Source: CALAGB01 sp963789565 (GTDB lineage: Bacteria; Chloroflexota; Chloroflexia; Thermomicrobiales; Thermomicrobiaceae). Taken from it: a stretch of DNA of 64,000 nucleotides. The notes beneath the pieces were generated by a model, which saw only the letters and a list, made by a program, of their open reading frames with translations, ran no database searches and had not been told where the DNA came from. This document shows positions 53,765 through 62,817 of this stretch, one piece after another. Where the stretch lies: assembly GCA_963789565.1 (NCBI GenBank), contig CAWBKX010000002.1, positions 62,001 through 126,000 on the forward strand, in the 5' to 3' direction. Position numbers and translations under genes: made by a program. Position 1 is the stretch's first letter, and each line of letters opens with the position of its first letter.

Positions 53765-55225
53765 TTGGACCGCGCCTCGATCCGTGCACAGCTTGAACAA
53801 GCCGTAGGCGCCGAATGCCTCCTTTCGAACCCGTCCGAACTCACTGTCTACGAATACGACGGTTCAGATGAAGCCATGGCTGGCAGCCACCGGCCCGACT
53901 TCGTCGTGCTGCCGCGTTCCGCCGAACAGGTTCAGCGCGTCGTGCGCATCGCACGACAGGCGCAAATCCCGGTGACAGCTCGCGGCGCGGGAACTGGGCT
54001 GGCCGGCGGTGCAATCGCGGCCACCGGCGGCATTCTGATCGCGATGACGCGCATGCACCGCATCCTTGAGATCAACAAGCGTGATCGTTATGCGATCGTC
54101 GAACCGGGCGTGATCAATCTCGATCTGTCCACCGTCACGCGACCTCACGGATATTTCTTCGCTCCAGATCCTGCGTCGCAAAAGGCCTGCACAATCGGCG
54201 GAAACGTGGCCAACAACTCTGGCGGGCCTCACTGTTTGAAATACGGGGTGACAGTCAACCATATCTTGGGGCTCGAGGTCGTACTGCCTGACGGTGAGAT
54301 GATCTGGGTCGGTGGACCGGCTCCCGATATGCCAGGCGTGGACCTCACCGGAATTCTTGTCGGATCAGAAGGCACGCTGGGAATCGTCACAAAGGTCATG
54401 ACCCGACTAATGCGCTCACCGGAATCGGTTGAGGTGATGCTGGCTGCGTTTCCGACAATCGAGACAGCCTCCAACGCTGTCTCGGCGGTGATCGCAGCCG
54501 GGGTGCTTCCCGCGGCGCTGGAGATGATGGACAAACTGGCCATCTCGGCCATCGAGTCGGCCTATCATGCGGGCTATCCCACCGATGCCGGTGCGGTACT
54601 CCTGATCGAGATCGACGGACTAGCCGAGGTCGTGGCCGTCAACCGCGACGAGATCGCGCGGATCTGCCGCGAGCATGACGCCTCGACTGTGCGAGTCGCT
54701 CAGAGTCAGGCGGAGCGCGATCTGTTGTGGCAAGGGCGCAAGTCCGCTCTTGGCGCGATGGGGCGCCTGGCTCCCAATTACTACCTGCAGGACACCGTCG
54801 TGCCGCGCACGAAGCTGCCGAGCACGCTCAAACGGGTGGAAGAGATCAGCAAGGATTACAAGCTGCCGGTCGCCAACGTCTTCCATGCTGGGGACGGCAA
54901 TCTCCATCCGCTCATCCTCTTCGACCGCTATCGTCCAGGAGACATCGAGCGAGTGCTGCAGGCTGGAACTGAGATGATTCACTGGTGCATTGACGCGGGC
55001 GGGGCGGTCTCCGGAGAGCACGGTATCGGCCTGGAGAAGAAGGACTTCATGCCGCTGATCTTCACCACGGAGGATCTCGCCGCGATGGCAGGGTTGAAAA
55101 TGAGCTTCGACCCGCGAGAGTTGTTCAACCCCGAAAAGGTCTTCCCGAGTGGGTTTTCCTGCGGCGAGGTGGCGTCGCTCAAACAGCACGCGCTCGCAGC
55201 GAAAATGGGGATCGAGTTTGTCTAG
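53765..55225 (+). CDS. glcD: Glycolate oxidase FAD-binding subunit GlcD
   Basis: FAD-linked subunit of a glycolate (or D-lactate-type) oxidase; 486 residues. The FAD_binding_4 region has VTARGAGTGLAGGAIA, ITIEPGV-type VEPGVINLDL, ACTIGGNVANNSGGPHCLKYG and ILVGSEGTLGIVTK; the C-terminal cap has VFHAGDGNLHPLI and GGAVSGEHGIGLEKK. The start is TTG 53765 with GGGAG 7 bases upstream. The stop overlaps glcE. Oxidises glycolate to glyoxylate and passes electrons to the Fe-S subunit GlcF. Confidence 0.93.
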   Translation: MDRASIRAQLEQAVGAECLLSNPSELTVYEYDGSDEAMAGSHRPDFVVLPRSAEQVQRVVRIARQAQIPVTARGAGTGLAGGAIAATGGILIAMTRMHRILEINKRDRYAIVEPGVINLDLSTVTRPHGYFFAPDPASQKACTIGGNVANNSGGPHCLKYGVTVNHILGLEVVLPDGEMIWVGGPAPDMPGVDLTGILVGSEGTLGIVTKVMTRLMRSPESVEVMLAAFPTIETASNAVSAVIAAGVLPAALEMMDKLAISAIESAYHAGYPTDAGAVLLIEIDGLAEVVAVNRDEIARICREHDASTVRVAQSQAERDLLWQGRKSALGAMGRLAPNYYLQDTVVPRTKLPSTLKRVEEISKDYKLPVANVFHAGDGNLHPLILFDRYRPGDIERVLQAGTEMIHWCIDAGGAVSGEHGIGLEKKDFMPLIFTTEDLAAMAGLKMSFDPRELFNPEKVFPSGFSCGEVASLKQHALAAKMGIEFV

Positions 55226-56513
55226 TTCGCGTGCCAACGAAGCTCCGTTTCCTCAGAAGGTCGACAGCGGTTCGCGCGATCGCAGTATCGATGGGATTCC
55301 GCTGCGAGAAGTTGCTTCACCCCGGTCGCTTGACGAAGTAGCCGACGCACTGCGCTCCGCCCATGACGAAGGTCGCGTCGTCGTTCCGTGGGGCGGCGGC
55401 ACGCTGATGGGGCTCGGGAATGTCCCTGAATGCGCTGACCTCGCAGTGGATCTGACCGCGCTGAATCAAGTTGTCAGCTACGAGCCGGACGATCTGACCA
55501 TTGCCGTTCAAGCCGGCTGTCGAGTCGCTGAGCTTGAGTCCCTCCTGTCGGAGAATGGCCAAATACTCCCGTTCGACGCCGCTGAACCGGAACTGGCCAC
55601 TATTGGCGGTCTCTATGCGAGCGGGATCTCGGGTCCGCGCCGGTTCGGCTATGGGGCCATGCGCGATCTGGTGATCGGCATCACGGTCATGTCGCCGCGA
55701 GGAGAGCTTGCGCGCGGCGGAGGCATGGTGGTCAAGAACGTCTCCGGATACGACATGATGCGCCTCCACTACGGTGCGCTCGGTTCGCTCGGCGTCATTC
55801 TGCAGCTGAACTTCAAGGTCATTCCGGCGCCACGCGGCAGCCGCACGGCCGTGTTGCGCTTCAGCGACGCTGCGTCCGCGATTGACGCGGCCATGCGAGT
55901 GCGGGAATCGCCCCTTGCTCCGACCTCTATCGTAGCGCTGGACGACGGTGCTGCCATCGCGGCCGGGCTACACGGCGCTCCGATGACGCTGCTCCTGCGC
56001 GCCGATGGTCCAGAAGGTAGCGTGCAGCGACAGGTCGAGAGACTGGCGGAAATGGCGTCTGGCGGCGCCGCTCGTGTCGTCGAACATGAAGACGAAGAGA
56101 CTCTGCGTCTGTGGAAGGCGGTCAACCAGGCGCTTTCGGCGCGCAGCGATGGCAGCTCTATTCGCGCACGTATCGGCGTTGCCCCGTCCGAAGCAGTTGA
56201 CGTCATGTCACGGCTGAGCGCGATCTCAGATCAGGGGGCACTCGGTCAAACCGTCATGGCTGATCTGGGCAGCGGCCAGATTTTCGTGCGGATTACTAGC
56301 AGTACTAGCGAGAGCGACGCGCTGTCGACCGCCTGGAGCGCGATGAGTACTCTGGGCCGGCATAGAACACTTATCGCGGCGCCGCCCGACGTCAAAATCG
56401 GGATTGACGTATTCGGATCGGAACCTGCCGGATTCGCGGTTATGCGTGCACTCAAAGAGCAGTTCGACCCGTCCCACACGCTCAATCGTGGTCGGTTTAT
56501 CGGTCGCTTGTAA
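55218..56513 (+). CDS. glcE: Glycolate oxidase FAD-binding subunit GlcE
   Basis: Second FAD-binding subunit; about 431 residues. Paralogous to GlcD in its N-terminal half: VVPWGGGTLMGLGN, ELATIGGLYASGISGPRRFGY, VKNVSGYDMMRLHYGALGSLG. The start TTG 55218 (GGGGA 6 bases upstream) overlaps the glcD stop by 8 bases and so is translationally coupled; the ORF can be extended to 55149, but that would overlap glcD by 77 bases. The C-terminus lacks the glycine-rich GEHGIG of GlcD, as is usual in GlcE. Confidence 0.9.
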   Translation: MSSSRANEAPFPQKVDSGSRDRSIDGIPLREVASPRSLDEVADALRSAHDEGRVVVPWGGGTLMGLGNVPECADLAVDLTALNQVVSYEPDDLTIAVQAGCRVAELESLLSENGQILPFDAAEPELATIGGLYASGISGPRRFGYGAMRDLVIGITVMSPRGELARGGGMVVKNVSGYDMMRLHYGALGSLGVILQLNFKVIPAPRGSRTAVLRFSDAASAIDAAMRVRESPLAPTSIVALDDGAAIAAGLHGAPMTLLLRADGPEGSVQRQVERLAEMASGGAARVVEHEDEETLRLWKAVNQALSARSDGSSIRARIGVAPSEAVDVMSRLSAISDQGALGQTVMADLGSGQIFVRITSSTSESDALSTAWSAMSTLGRHRTLIAAPPDVKIGIDVFGSEPAGFAVMRALKEQFDPSHTLNRGRFIGRL

Positions 56514-56556
56514 GCTTCTATCAGTATCACGCGATCTCGTCGAGAAAGGCCAACTG

Positions 56557-57894
56557 GTGATTGTCGAAGAGTTCGACATCATAAATAACTTCAACGGTCC
56601 GGATGCTCCGGACGTCGACGTCATCCGTTCGTGCGTGCATTGTGGATTCTGCCTGTCGTCCTGTCCTACATACCGCATCACACAGAGGGAACGGTCTTCG
56701 CCACGCGGCCGCATTTGGCTGATGAAGCAGGTCAGTACCGGCAAGCTGGAGCTGCTCGACCCAATATTCGAAGAAGAGATGTCTCTCTGCCTCAATTGTC
56801 GAGCCTGTGAGGCGGTCTGTCCGTCAGGCGTGCACTACGGGGAAATTCTGGAGGCATCGCGAGCGCAGATCGAATCGCACCGTCAGGTGCCGGCCAAGGA
56901 ACGGGCCACGCGGGCCGCCGCGTTCAACCTGCTTCTTACCGACATGCGGCGCTTCCGTGTGGCGAGCAAAGCACTCAGACTCTATCAGCGCTCGGGACTG
57001 CAAAGCGCCCTGCGTCGCTCGCGGGTTTTGAATCTGGTTGGTCTGGCCGAGTCTGAAAAAATGATGCCGGAGCTGACCAGTCACTTCATGGTTCCGCATG
57101 GCGAGACGGTCCACACCGCGGTTGAACGTCGAGGACATGTCGCCCTCTTCACCGGTTGCATCATGAGTACCGCGTACGCCGACGTGCACCAAGCCACCAT
57201 ACGCGTGCTCGCTCGCAATGGATTCGACGTCACGCTCGTTTCCGATCAAGGATGTTGTGGAGCGCTCCACGTGCACGCGGGCGAGCCGGACGGCGGACGC
57301 GAACTGGCGCGACGCAACATCGACGCGTTTCAGCTCGATCGGTTCGACGCGGTCATCGTGAATGCGGCCGGATGTGGTGCGGCATTGAAGGAATACGACC
57401 ACTTGCTGAAAGATGACGCCGCCTACGGTGAGCGATCCGAGGCCTTCTCAGCCAAGGTCAAGGACGTCGTCGAGTTCCTCGGCGATCAGGGACTTTCGGC
57501 AAAACCTGGGCGGCTCGATTGGCGCGTCACGTATCAGGAGCCTTGTCACCTGGCGCACGCTCAGCGCGTTACCCGGCAACCGCGATCCCTCCTGGCCGCC
57601 ATCCCGGGATTGACGCTGCTCGAGATGCCGGAATCATCGCTGTGTTGCGGCAGCGCCGGAATCTACAACTTGCTACAGCCGGAGATGTCGCAGCAACTGC
57701 TGGATCGGAAGCTCGGGAACGCTCTCTCGACAGGGGCGGACGTGATCGTGTCGGCCAATCCCGGCTGCATGCTCCAGCTCTCGTCGGGCCTGCGTGCGCG
57801 TGGCGACGATCGAACGGTCATGCACCTAATCGAAGTTCTGGATCGTGCCTACGCCTCCGTGGATGAGCAGCGAGCAACGATTAGCGCAAATTGA
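56557..57894 (+). CDS. glcF: Glycolate oxidase iron-sulfur subunit GlcF
   Basis: Electron-transfer subunit; about 445 residues. Two 4Fe-4S motifs near the N-terminus, CVHCGFCLSSCP and CLNCRACEAVCPSG, are followed by two CCG domains (DQGCCGALHVHAGE, near 235-250, and SSLCCGSAGIYN, near 360-370). Start GTG 56557 with AAAGG 7 bases upstream; the frame extends back into glcE. Completes the glcDEF set and ends the transcript at about 57.9 kb. Confidence 0.93.
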   Translation: MIVEEFDIINNFNGPDAPDVDVIRSCVHCGFCLSSCPTYRITQRERSSPRGRIWLMKQVSTGKLELLDPIFEEEMSLCLNCRACEAVCPSGVHYGEILEASRAQIESHRQVPAKERATRAAAFNLLLTDMRRFRVASKALRLYQRSGLQSALRRSRVLNLVGLAESEKMMPELTSHFMVPHGETVHTAVERRGHVALFTGCIMSTAYADVHQATIRVLARNGFDVTLVSDQGCCGALHVHAGEPDGGRELARRNIDAFQLDRFDAVIVNAAGCGAALKEYDHLLKDDAAYGERSEAFSAKVKDVVEFLGDQGLSAKPGRLDWRVTYQEPCHLAHAQRVTRQPRSLLAAIPGLTLLEMPESSLCCGSAGIYNLLQPEMSQQLLDRKLGNALSTGADVIVSANPGCMLQLSSGLRARGDDRTVMHLIEVLDRAYASVDEQRATISAN

Positions 57895-57972
57895 TCGCGA
57901 TCCGCGTCGATCGAGTGCAATAATTCCCACTCGGAATGTCATAACTTGCCGTACTGATCGCGTAGGGCAAGC

Positions 57973-57981
57973 TGTTACACT
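57973..57981 (+). promoter_or_regulatory. Extended -10 promoter before the secreted protein gene
   Basis: TGTTACACT: TG, one base, TACACT. The start of transcription would be near 57988, about 50 bases before ATG 58041. Confidence 0.4.
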
Positions 57982-58040
57982 ATGTCCGCTGACCCACGTG
58001 GGTGGGCCAATATGCAGTCCAATCGAGGGGTCCCACGCTC

Positions 58041-59258
58041 ATGGTTCGTCGCGCGCTTATATTGATTTTCGTGGCCTTCATGCTGGCTATTCCCCTGACG
58101 GCCTCGGCTGACTCGACCATTACGATTTCCGGAACGGTCCAGAACTCCACTGTTGGCGGTGGAAGCGTCGCCGGACTGACCGTGACGCTGGATCAGTACC
58201 AGGGGATGGACCTATCCAAGTCGATCACCGGAACCACCGACAGCAGCGGGAATTACTCGTTCAGCGGCGTTCCGGCGGTCGAGGGGCAAGCGTACATTGC
58301 TCGCGTCAGCTACAAGAATGTCGATTATCCCGGCACGATGCTGTTGATGCCTCAAGACGCCGGCAAGAAGGACACCGTCAAGGTCTACGAGCCGTCCACC
58401 GATCCATCCACCGTCACGCTCACCTCACGCAGCATCGTCGTGGCGGGAGCCGATCCGGGCCAGCGTTTGGTCAGCTTGTTCGAGATTCTGGCGATCGACA
58501 ACAACACGGATCACACGTTCGTCGGCAAAGACGGCGTTGTCCTTCGATTGGGTCTTCCCGATAGCTCGGCGCAGATCACCCCGCAGCCAGGGTTTGATTT
58601 CGGCAACGCCAAGATCGACGGCGGGACGCTCGTGACGACTGGAGCCATCATTCCTGGCAGCCAAACCGCCCTCATTTCTTACGAAGTTCCCTACACTGGT
58701 ACGACCAAAACAATCACCATCGGAACCGCCATGGACACGGGCACTGAGCGATTCCTGGTGAAGGATGGCACGTACGACCTCAGTTCGTCGGCCTTCAATG
58801 ACGCTGGATTGGTCGACGTGAGCGGGGACAAATACCACGTCCTGTCGGTCGACAAACCGATCGTGGGCGACACACTCTCAGTGCAGGTCCTTGGCTTACC
58901 CAAGGCCGGCTCCAGCGGTGACTCAAGCCGCGGGCCGCTTTACGCCGCCATCGCCGCCGGCGTCGGTCTGATTTTGGCCGGGGCGTTGGTCTTCTTCGTC
59001 CTGCGGCGCCGTGCCAAGCGCGTGACGACGCCCGTGCTGGTAGGAGCGACGATCGCACCTGTGGTGACGACGTCTGGCGGCGCGGGAGGGGTCGACGACG
59101 AACGGCTTGTGCTCGCCGCACAGCTCAACCAGCTCGACGAGCGACACGCCGAGGGATCTATCTCGGACGTCGACTATCAGAATGACCGTCAACGGGTTCT
59201 CGAACAGCTGCGTCTGATCGCCCGACGTCGACGCGGTCTCGAGGACGCAGAAGCCTGA
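58041..59258 (+). CDS. Secreted, membrane-anchored protein with carboxypeptidase-regulatory-like domain
   Basis: 405 residues. A Sec signal peptide (about 1-25, ending LTASADS) is followed by a beta-sandwich of the carboxypeptidase-regulatory/SpaA type (about 28-115, with ITGTTDSSGNYSFSGVPAVE). A further beta-rich region runs to about 290, then a single transmembrane helix (about 298-322, AIAAGVGLILAGALVFFVL) and basic stop, and a cytosolic tail ending in a SHOCT-like LAAQLNQLDERHAEGSISDV segment. ATG 58041 gives a correct signal peptide; GTG 58002 would add 13 unneeded residues. Function unknown. Confidence 0.75.
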   Translation: MVRRALILIFVAFMLAIPLTASADSTITISGTVQNSTVGGGSVAGLTVTLDQYQGMDLSKSITGTTDSSGNYSFSGVPAVEGQAYIARVSYKNVDYPGTMLLMPQDAGKKDTVKVYEPSTDPSTVTLTSRSIVVAGADPGQRLVSLFEILAIDNNTDHTFVGKDGVVLRLGLPDSSAQITPQPGFDFGNAKIDGGTLVTTGAIIPGSQTALISYEVPYTGTTKTITIGTAMDTGTERFLVKDGTYDLSSSAFNDAGLVDVSGDKYHVLSVDKPIVGDTLSVQVLGLPKAGSSGDSSRGPLYAAIAAGVGLILAGALVFFVLRRRAKRVTTPVLVGATIAPVVTTSGGAGGVDDERLVLAAQLNQLDERHAEGSISDVDYQNDRQRVLEQLRLIARRRRGLEDAEA

Positions 59259-59343
59259 TACGACGCACCCTATCGCGCTTATCGGGCTCATCACGCAGAA
59301 CATCCACTGACAGATGATGTGCGCCGTTCGCCGGCCATTCCTG

Positions 59344-59352
59344 TGCTAGCAT
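59344..59352 (+). promoter_or_regulatory. Extended -10 promoter before the S9 peptidase gene
   Basis: TGCTAGCAT fits TGnTAnnnT. Transcription would start near 59359, a leader of about 105 bases with no gene of its own. Confidence 0.4.
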
Positions 59353-59466
59353 GCAGGAAGAGTCGGCGCTTTTGTGCGCTGTGACTCCGCACTTTGATTC
59401 GACAGCGAGGGATGCTGGCACACGTGAATAGACAGTGTCGCCAGATTAGCGAGAGGAGCACCGTTG

Positions 59467-61479
59467 GTGTCTGCTACCGGTTCCGAGCGGCGCAAGATGA
59501 CGCCGGAAGACATCTTCAATATCAAGCTGATCAATGACGCCCGAATTTCTCCAGATGGAAGCAAGATCGTCTACGTTCAGACAGTCTTGGACAAGGAGAA
59601 GGACGAATATCAGTCCTCGCTCTACATGGTTCCAAGCGGTGGTGGAGAGAGCCGTCGCTTCACCTCCTCGGAGGCGAAAGACCGTGCCCCGCGCTGGTCA
59701 CCGGACGGATCGACCATCGCGTTCTTGTCGAATCGCTCCGGGACAAATCAAATCTGGACCATCCCCGTGGGCGGTGGTGAAGCAACCAAGTTGACCGATC
59801 TGCCCGAAGCGGTGACGGCGTCATCATGGTCGCCGGACGGCAGAGCGTTCGCCTTCGTGTCGAAGTCTGATTCCGAGAAGATGAAAGAGGACAAGGAGAA
59901 GGGCGAAAAGGCCGACGAAAAGAAGAGCGACGTCGTGCGGATCTCCGAGCTGCGCTATCGGACGGACGGAACGCCGGGCTTCCTCGATAACAAGCCCACG
60001 CACGTCTGGACGGTTCCCGCCGCGGGCGGAGAGCCGACACAGCTGACGTCGGGCGACTTCGACGATGCGGAACCTTCATGGTCGCCAGACGGATCTCGCA
60101 TCGTCTTCGCATCCAACCGCACCGACCAAAAGCATCTCAAGAAAGCCAGTGAAATCTGGACCGTGGCTGCCAGCGGAGGTGATCCTTCTCCGGTGCTGAC
60201 CGGTACGGACGCGATGTTCAGTGGCCCAATCTGGTCGCCGGACGGCAAGCTCATCGCAGTTGAGGGTCACAATGAGTCGGTCAAGGGTCACGCCATCGGT
60301 GCTGAACTGTGGGTCGTGGATCCGTCTGGGAGTGGCCTGAGGAAACTTACGGAGGGTCTCGATCGGATGGTTGGCGATACGTCCGCGGTCGATACGGCCA
60401 GTGGCGCCAACGTTCCTCTCGTTTGGTCGGCGGACAGCTCCTCCATTTTCTTCCAGGTCTCGGATCACGGAAATGTGAACGTGATGCGGGCATCCGTCGA
60501 GGGCGGAGACGTCAAGAAGGTGGTCGGTGGCACGCGTCGCGTCATGAGTTTCAGCGTCAGTGATGATGGCAAGACGCTCGGGTTCTCGGCAGGAACGTCG
60601 ACCAATCCGTGTGATGTCTTTTCGTGCGCCGGAGACGGCTCAACCGAGAAGCAGTTGACGAACGCGAACGCGGACTTCTTTGCGACGGTTGAAATCAGTG
60701 TGCCTGAGGAGTTCGAAGCTCCGAGCCAGTCCGATGAAGACGTGAAAATTCATGGCTGGATCATGAAGCCGATCGGATTCGAGCAAGGCAAAAAGTATCC
60801 GCTGGTACTCGAGATTCACGGCGGTCCGCATGCCATGTATGGCAACGCGTATTTTAATGAGTTCCAGCTGCTGGCGGCTCAAGGATTCGCGGTCGTCTAC
60901 GGCAACCCGCGCGGAAGCCAGGGGTATGGGAGCGACTTCTCGTCTTGCACGAAGGGCGAATGGGGCTTCGTCGACACGCCTGACGTGATGGGGCTCGTCG
61001 ACTACGCCATCGGCCTGGGATTCGTTGATCCGGAGCGACTTGGCGTGACAGGCGGATCGTACGGTGGTTTCATGACTGCCTGGATTGTTGGTCACACGGA
61101 CCGCTTCAAGGCGGCGGTCACGCAACGGCCGGTCACGAATCTGTATAGCTTCTACGGCACGAGCGATATCGGCTCGACCTTCGGCGACTACGAGACCGGC
61201 GGAACGCCCTGGGCCAACACCGAGCAGTTCCTACGAATGTCGCCGATTACCTATGTTGACAAAGTGAAGACGCCGCTCCTCTTCGTCCATTCGGAGCAGG
61301 ACTATCGCTGCCCGATCGAGCAGTCGGAGCAGATGTTTGTCGCGCTGAAGATGTTGGGTGTGGAGACCGAGCTCGTGCGATTCCCGAACGAGAGCCACGG
61401 GCTGTCACGCATGGGCAAACCCGCGCATCGCATCGAGCGTCTTGAAGTGATTCTGGGCTGGTTCGATACCCACCTGTAG
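59467..61479 (+). CDS. S9 family prolyl oligopeptidase-type serine peptidase
   Basis: About 670 residues, cytosolic (no signal peptide). The N-terminal part (about 10-400) has repeated WSPDGSTIAFLS/WSPDGSRIVFAS-type PD40 blades of a beta-propeller. The C-terminal alpha/beta-hydrolase domain has the catalytic Ser in VTGGSYGGFMTAW (Ser531), Asp in HSEQDYRCP (about 614) and His in NESHGLSR (about 644). A Lys/Glu/Asp-rich insertion (about 137-160) follows one blade. Cleaves short peptides or acyl-peptides. GAGGAG serves both TTG 59464 and GTG 59467; I chose GTG. Confidence 0.93.
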   Translation: MSATGSERRKMTPEDIFNIKLINDARISPDGSKIVYVQTVLDKEKDEYQSSLYMVPSGGGESRRFTSSEAKDRAPRWSPDGSTIAFLSNRSGTNQIWTIPVGGGEATKLTDLPEAVTASSWSPDGRAFAFVSKSDSEKMKEDKEKGEKADEKKSDVVRISELRYRTDGTPGFLDNKPTHVWTVPAAGGEPTQLTSGDFDDAEPSWSPDGSRIVFASNRTDQKHLKKASEIWTVAASGGDPSPVLTGTDAMFSGPIWSPDGKLIAVEGHNESVKGHAIGAELWVVDPSGSGLRKLTEGLDRMVGDTSAVDTASGANVPLVWSADSSSIFFQVSDHGNVNVMRASVEGGDVKKVVGGTRRVMSFSVSDDGKTLGFSAGTSTNPCDVFSCAGDGSTEKQLTNANADFFATVEISVPEEFEAPSQSDEDVKIHGWIMKPIGFEQGKKYPLVLEIHGGPHAMYGNAYFNEFQLLAAQGFAVVYGNPRGSQGYGSDFSSCTKGEWGFVDTPDVMGLVDYAIGLGFVDPERLGVTGGSYGGFMTAWIVGHTDRFKAAVTQRPVTNLYSFYGTSDIGSTFGDYETGGTPWANTEQFLRMSPITYVDKVKTPLLFVHSEQDYRCPIEQSEQMFVALKMLGVETELVRFPNESHGLSRMGKPAHRIERLEVILGWFDTHL

Positions 61480-61493
61480 CATTGAGAACGTCA

Positions 61494-61528
61494 ACGGGCC
61501 TGGCGATACTTCGCCAGGCCCGTTTTTT
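61494..61528 (+). terminator. Strong rho-independent terminator
   Basis: ACGGGCCTGGCGA (61494-61506), loop TACT, TCGCCAGGCCCGT (61511-61523), then TTTTT (61524-61528): a perfect 13-pair stem 15 bases after the S9 peptidase stop. It separates this gene from the convergent nuclease gene; there is no T-run on the other strand. Confidence 0.93.
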
Positions 61529-61558
61529 CATGCGTTCTGATCGAACTCGGGGATGCCG

Positions 61559-62809
61559 CTACTCCTCAGTTGATGTCTCGCGCTCATGGCGAATTAGGTC
61601 TAGTCCAGCGTCACGCACGCGCTGGCGTGTCGAGTCGGGGAGATTTCGCATGCTCAGCCAGCGGTCGAGCATGGTTTCCGGGTTGAGTGCTTCATCCTCA
61701 GGAATGTCGACGCGCGGGCGGATGAGCGAATCGACGTCGCGCGTCACGCGAGCCACCCAGGCGGCGCCAGCCTGTTGCAGCCAGCGGCGAATCTCGTCGA
61801 TGCGTACCTGATCCTCACGCTCCGGCGTCGTCTTCACGGACATGCGCACGATCGAGCCCTCAATATCCGCAGAACGTCGTTCAATGAAATTCTGAATCTC
61901 TTGCATGAGGTTGTCGGTGCGCGGCTCGACTTGGAGCGTCAGGAACGGTCGCGTTGGAAGCGGCTCGAACGTCCAGTTCGCGCGGTGACCACTCGGCTGG
62001 CTCGGATCGATGTCGACCAGTACGTAACCCTTGATTTCGCGCTCTTCTCCGAAGTCGACCCGCTCCGGGCTTCCGGCATAGACGACGGGTGGATGCGTCC
62101 CGACCGACTGATGCCGGTGGATGTGACCGAGAGCCACGTAATCGAAGGTGTCAACCGAAAGTTCCTCGGGCGAGAGAACCAGCTCGCTCCCCAGCATGAT
62201 CGATTGTTCCGAACCGAGTCGTGCGCCTTCAAGCGAGAGATGTGCCAGTAAAACGGACGGAATCGATGGATCGAGTTCCGAGGTCACTTGGCGCATGGTG
62301 ATCGAGACGAGCTCGCCGATCTTAAGTAACTGCTCGTCACTGGATAGCCCACGGAGCTCTTCGGCTGCGGTGAACGTGTTTCGCGGGATCCAGGGTAGCG
62401 TTACAACTCCGAGCGGACCGCCCTTTGTTTCGAGAATGAGATTGCCAGGCGAACGTGCCGGAAAGATGAACGGGATCGCCAGCGCTTCGTAAATGTCGGT
62501 GGCTGTGGCTCGAGCTGCAATGCTCGGCAGATCATGATTGCCACTCAACAAGACCGTCGGAATTTCGGCCTCGGCTAATCTGCGTATGCGTTCGGCAAAC
62601 ATGCGCTGCAGGGTAGGACTCGGGTCGCGGTTCTTGAACGCGTCACCGGCGAAGAGAACGGCGTCCACGTCCTGCCCAATGGCGGCGTCGATGATGGCGT
62701 CAAAGGATCGCAGGAAGTCGTCAATGCGAGTCGAGAGGCCGGTGCGCGGATTCAACGTGCCGTAGTTGTCGATTCCCAGGTGGAGATCGGCGAAGTGCAG
62801 GAGCTTCAT
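61559..62809 (-). CDS. SbcD/Mre11-like DNA exonuclease
   Basis: 416 residues. The calcineurin-like phosphoesterase core has all motifs: FADLHLGID (Asp/His), FAGDAFKNRD (Asp), LLSGNHDLPS (Asn-His), LLAHLSLEG (His) and YVALGHIHRHQ (two His), so a two-metal nuclease is expected. The C-terminal part (about 270-416) is a capping/coil domain. In the family the partner is SbcC/Rad50; here the upstream neighbour on the same strand is a HerA ATPase, 8 bases away, as in archaeal HerA-NurA-Mre11-Rad50 operons. Downstream there is only the convergent S9 gene, so SbcC is not next to it on this side. Confidence 0.9.
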   Translation of the reverse strand: MKLLHFADLHLGIDNYGTLNPRTGLSTRIDDFLRSFDAIIDAAIGQDVDAVLFAGDAFKNRDPSPTLQRMFAERIRRLAEAEIPTVLLSGNHDLPSIAARATATDIYEALAIPFIFPARSPGNLILETKGGPLGVVTLPWIPRNTFTAAEELRGLSSDEQLLKIGELVSITMRQVTSELDPSIPSVLLAHLSLEGARLGSEQSIMLGSELVLSPEELSVDTFDYVALGHIHRHQSVGTHPPVVYAGSPERVDFGEEREIKGYVLVDIDPSQPSGHRANWTFEPLPTRPFLTLQVEPRTDNLMQEIQNFIERRSADIEGSIVRMSVKTTPEREDQVRIDEIRRWLQQAGAAWVARVTRDVDSLIRPRVDIPEDEALNPETMLDRWLSMRNLPDSTRQRVRDAGLDLIRHERETSTEE

Positions 62810-62817
62810 CCCGTGAG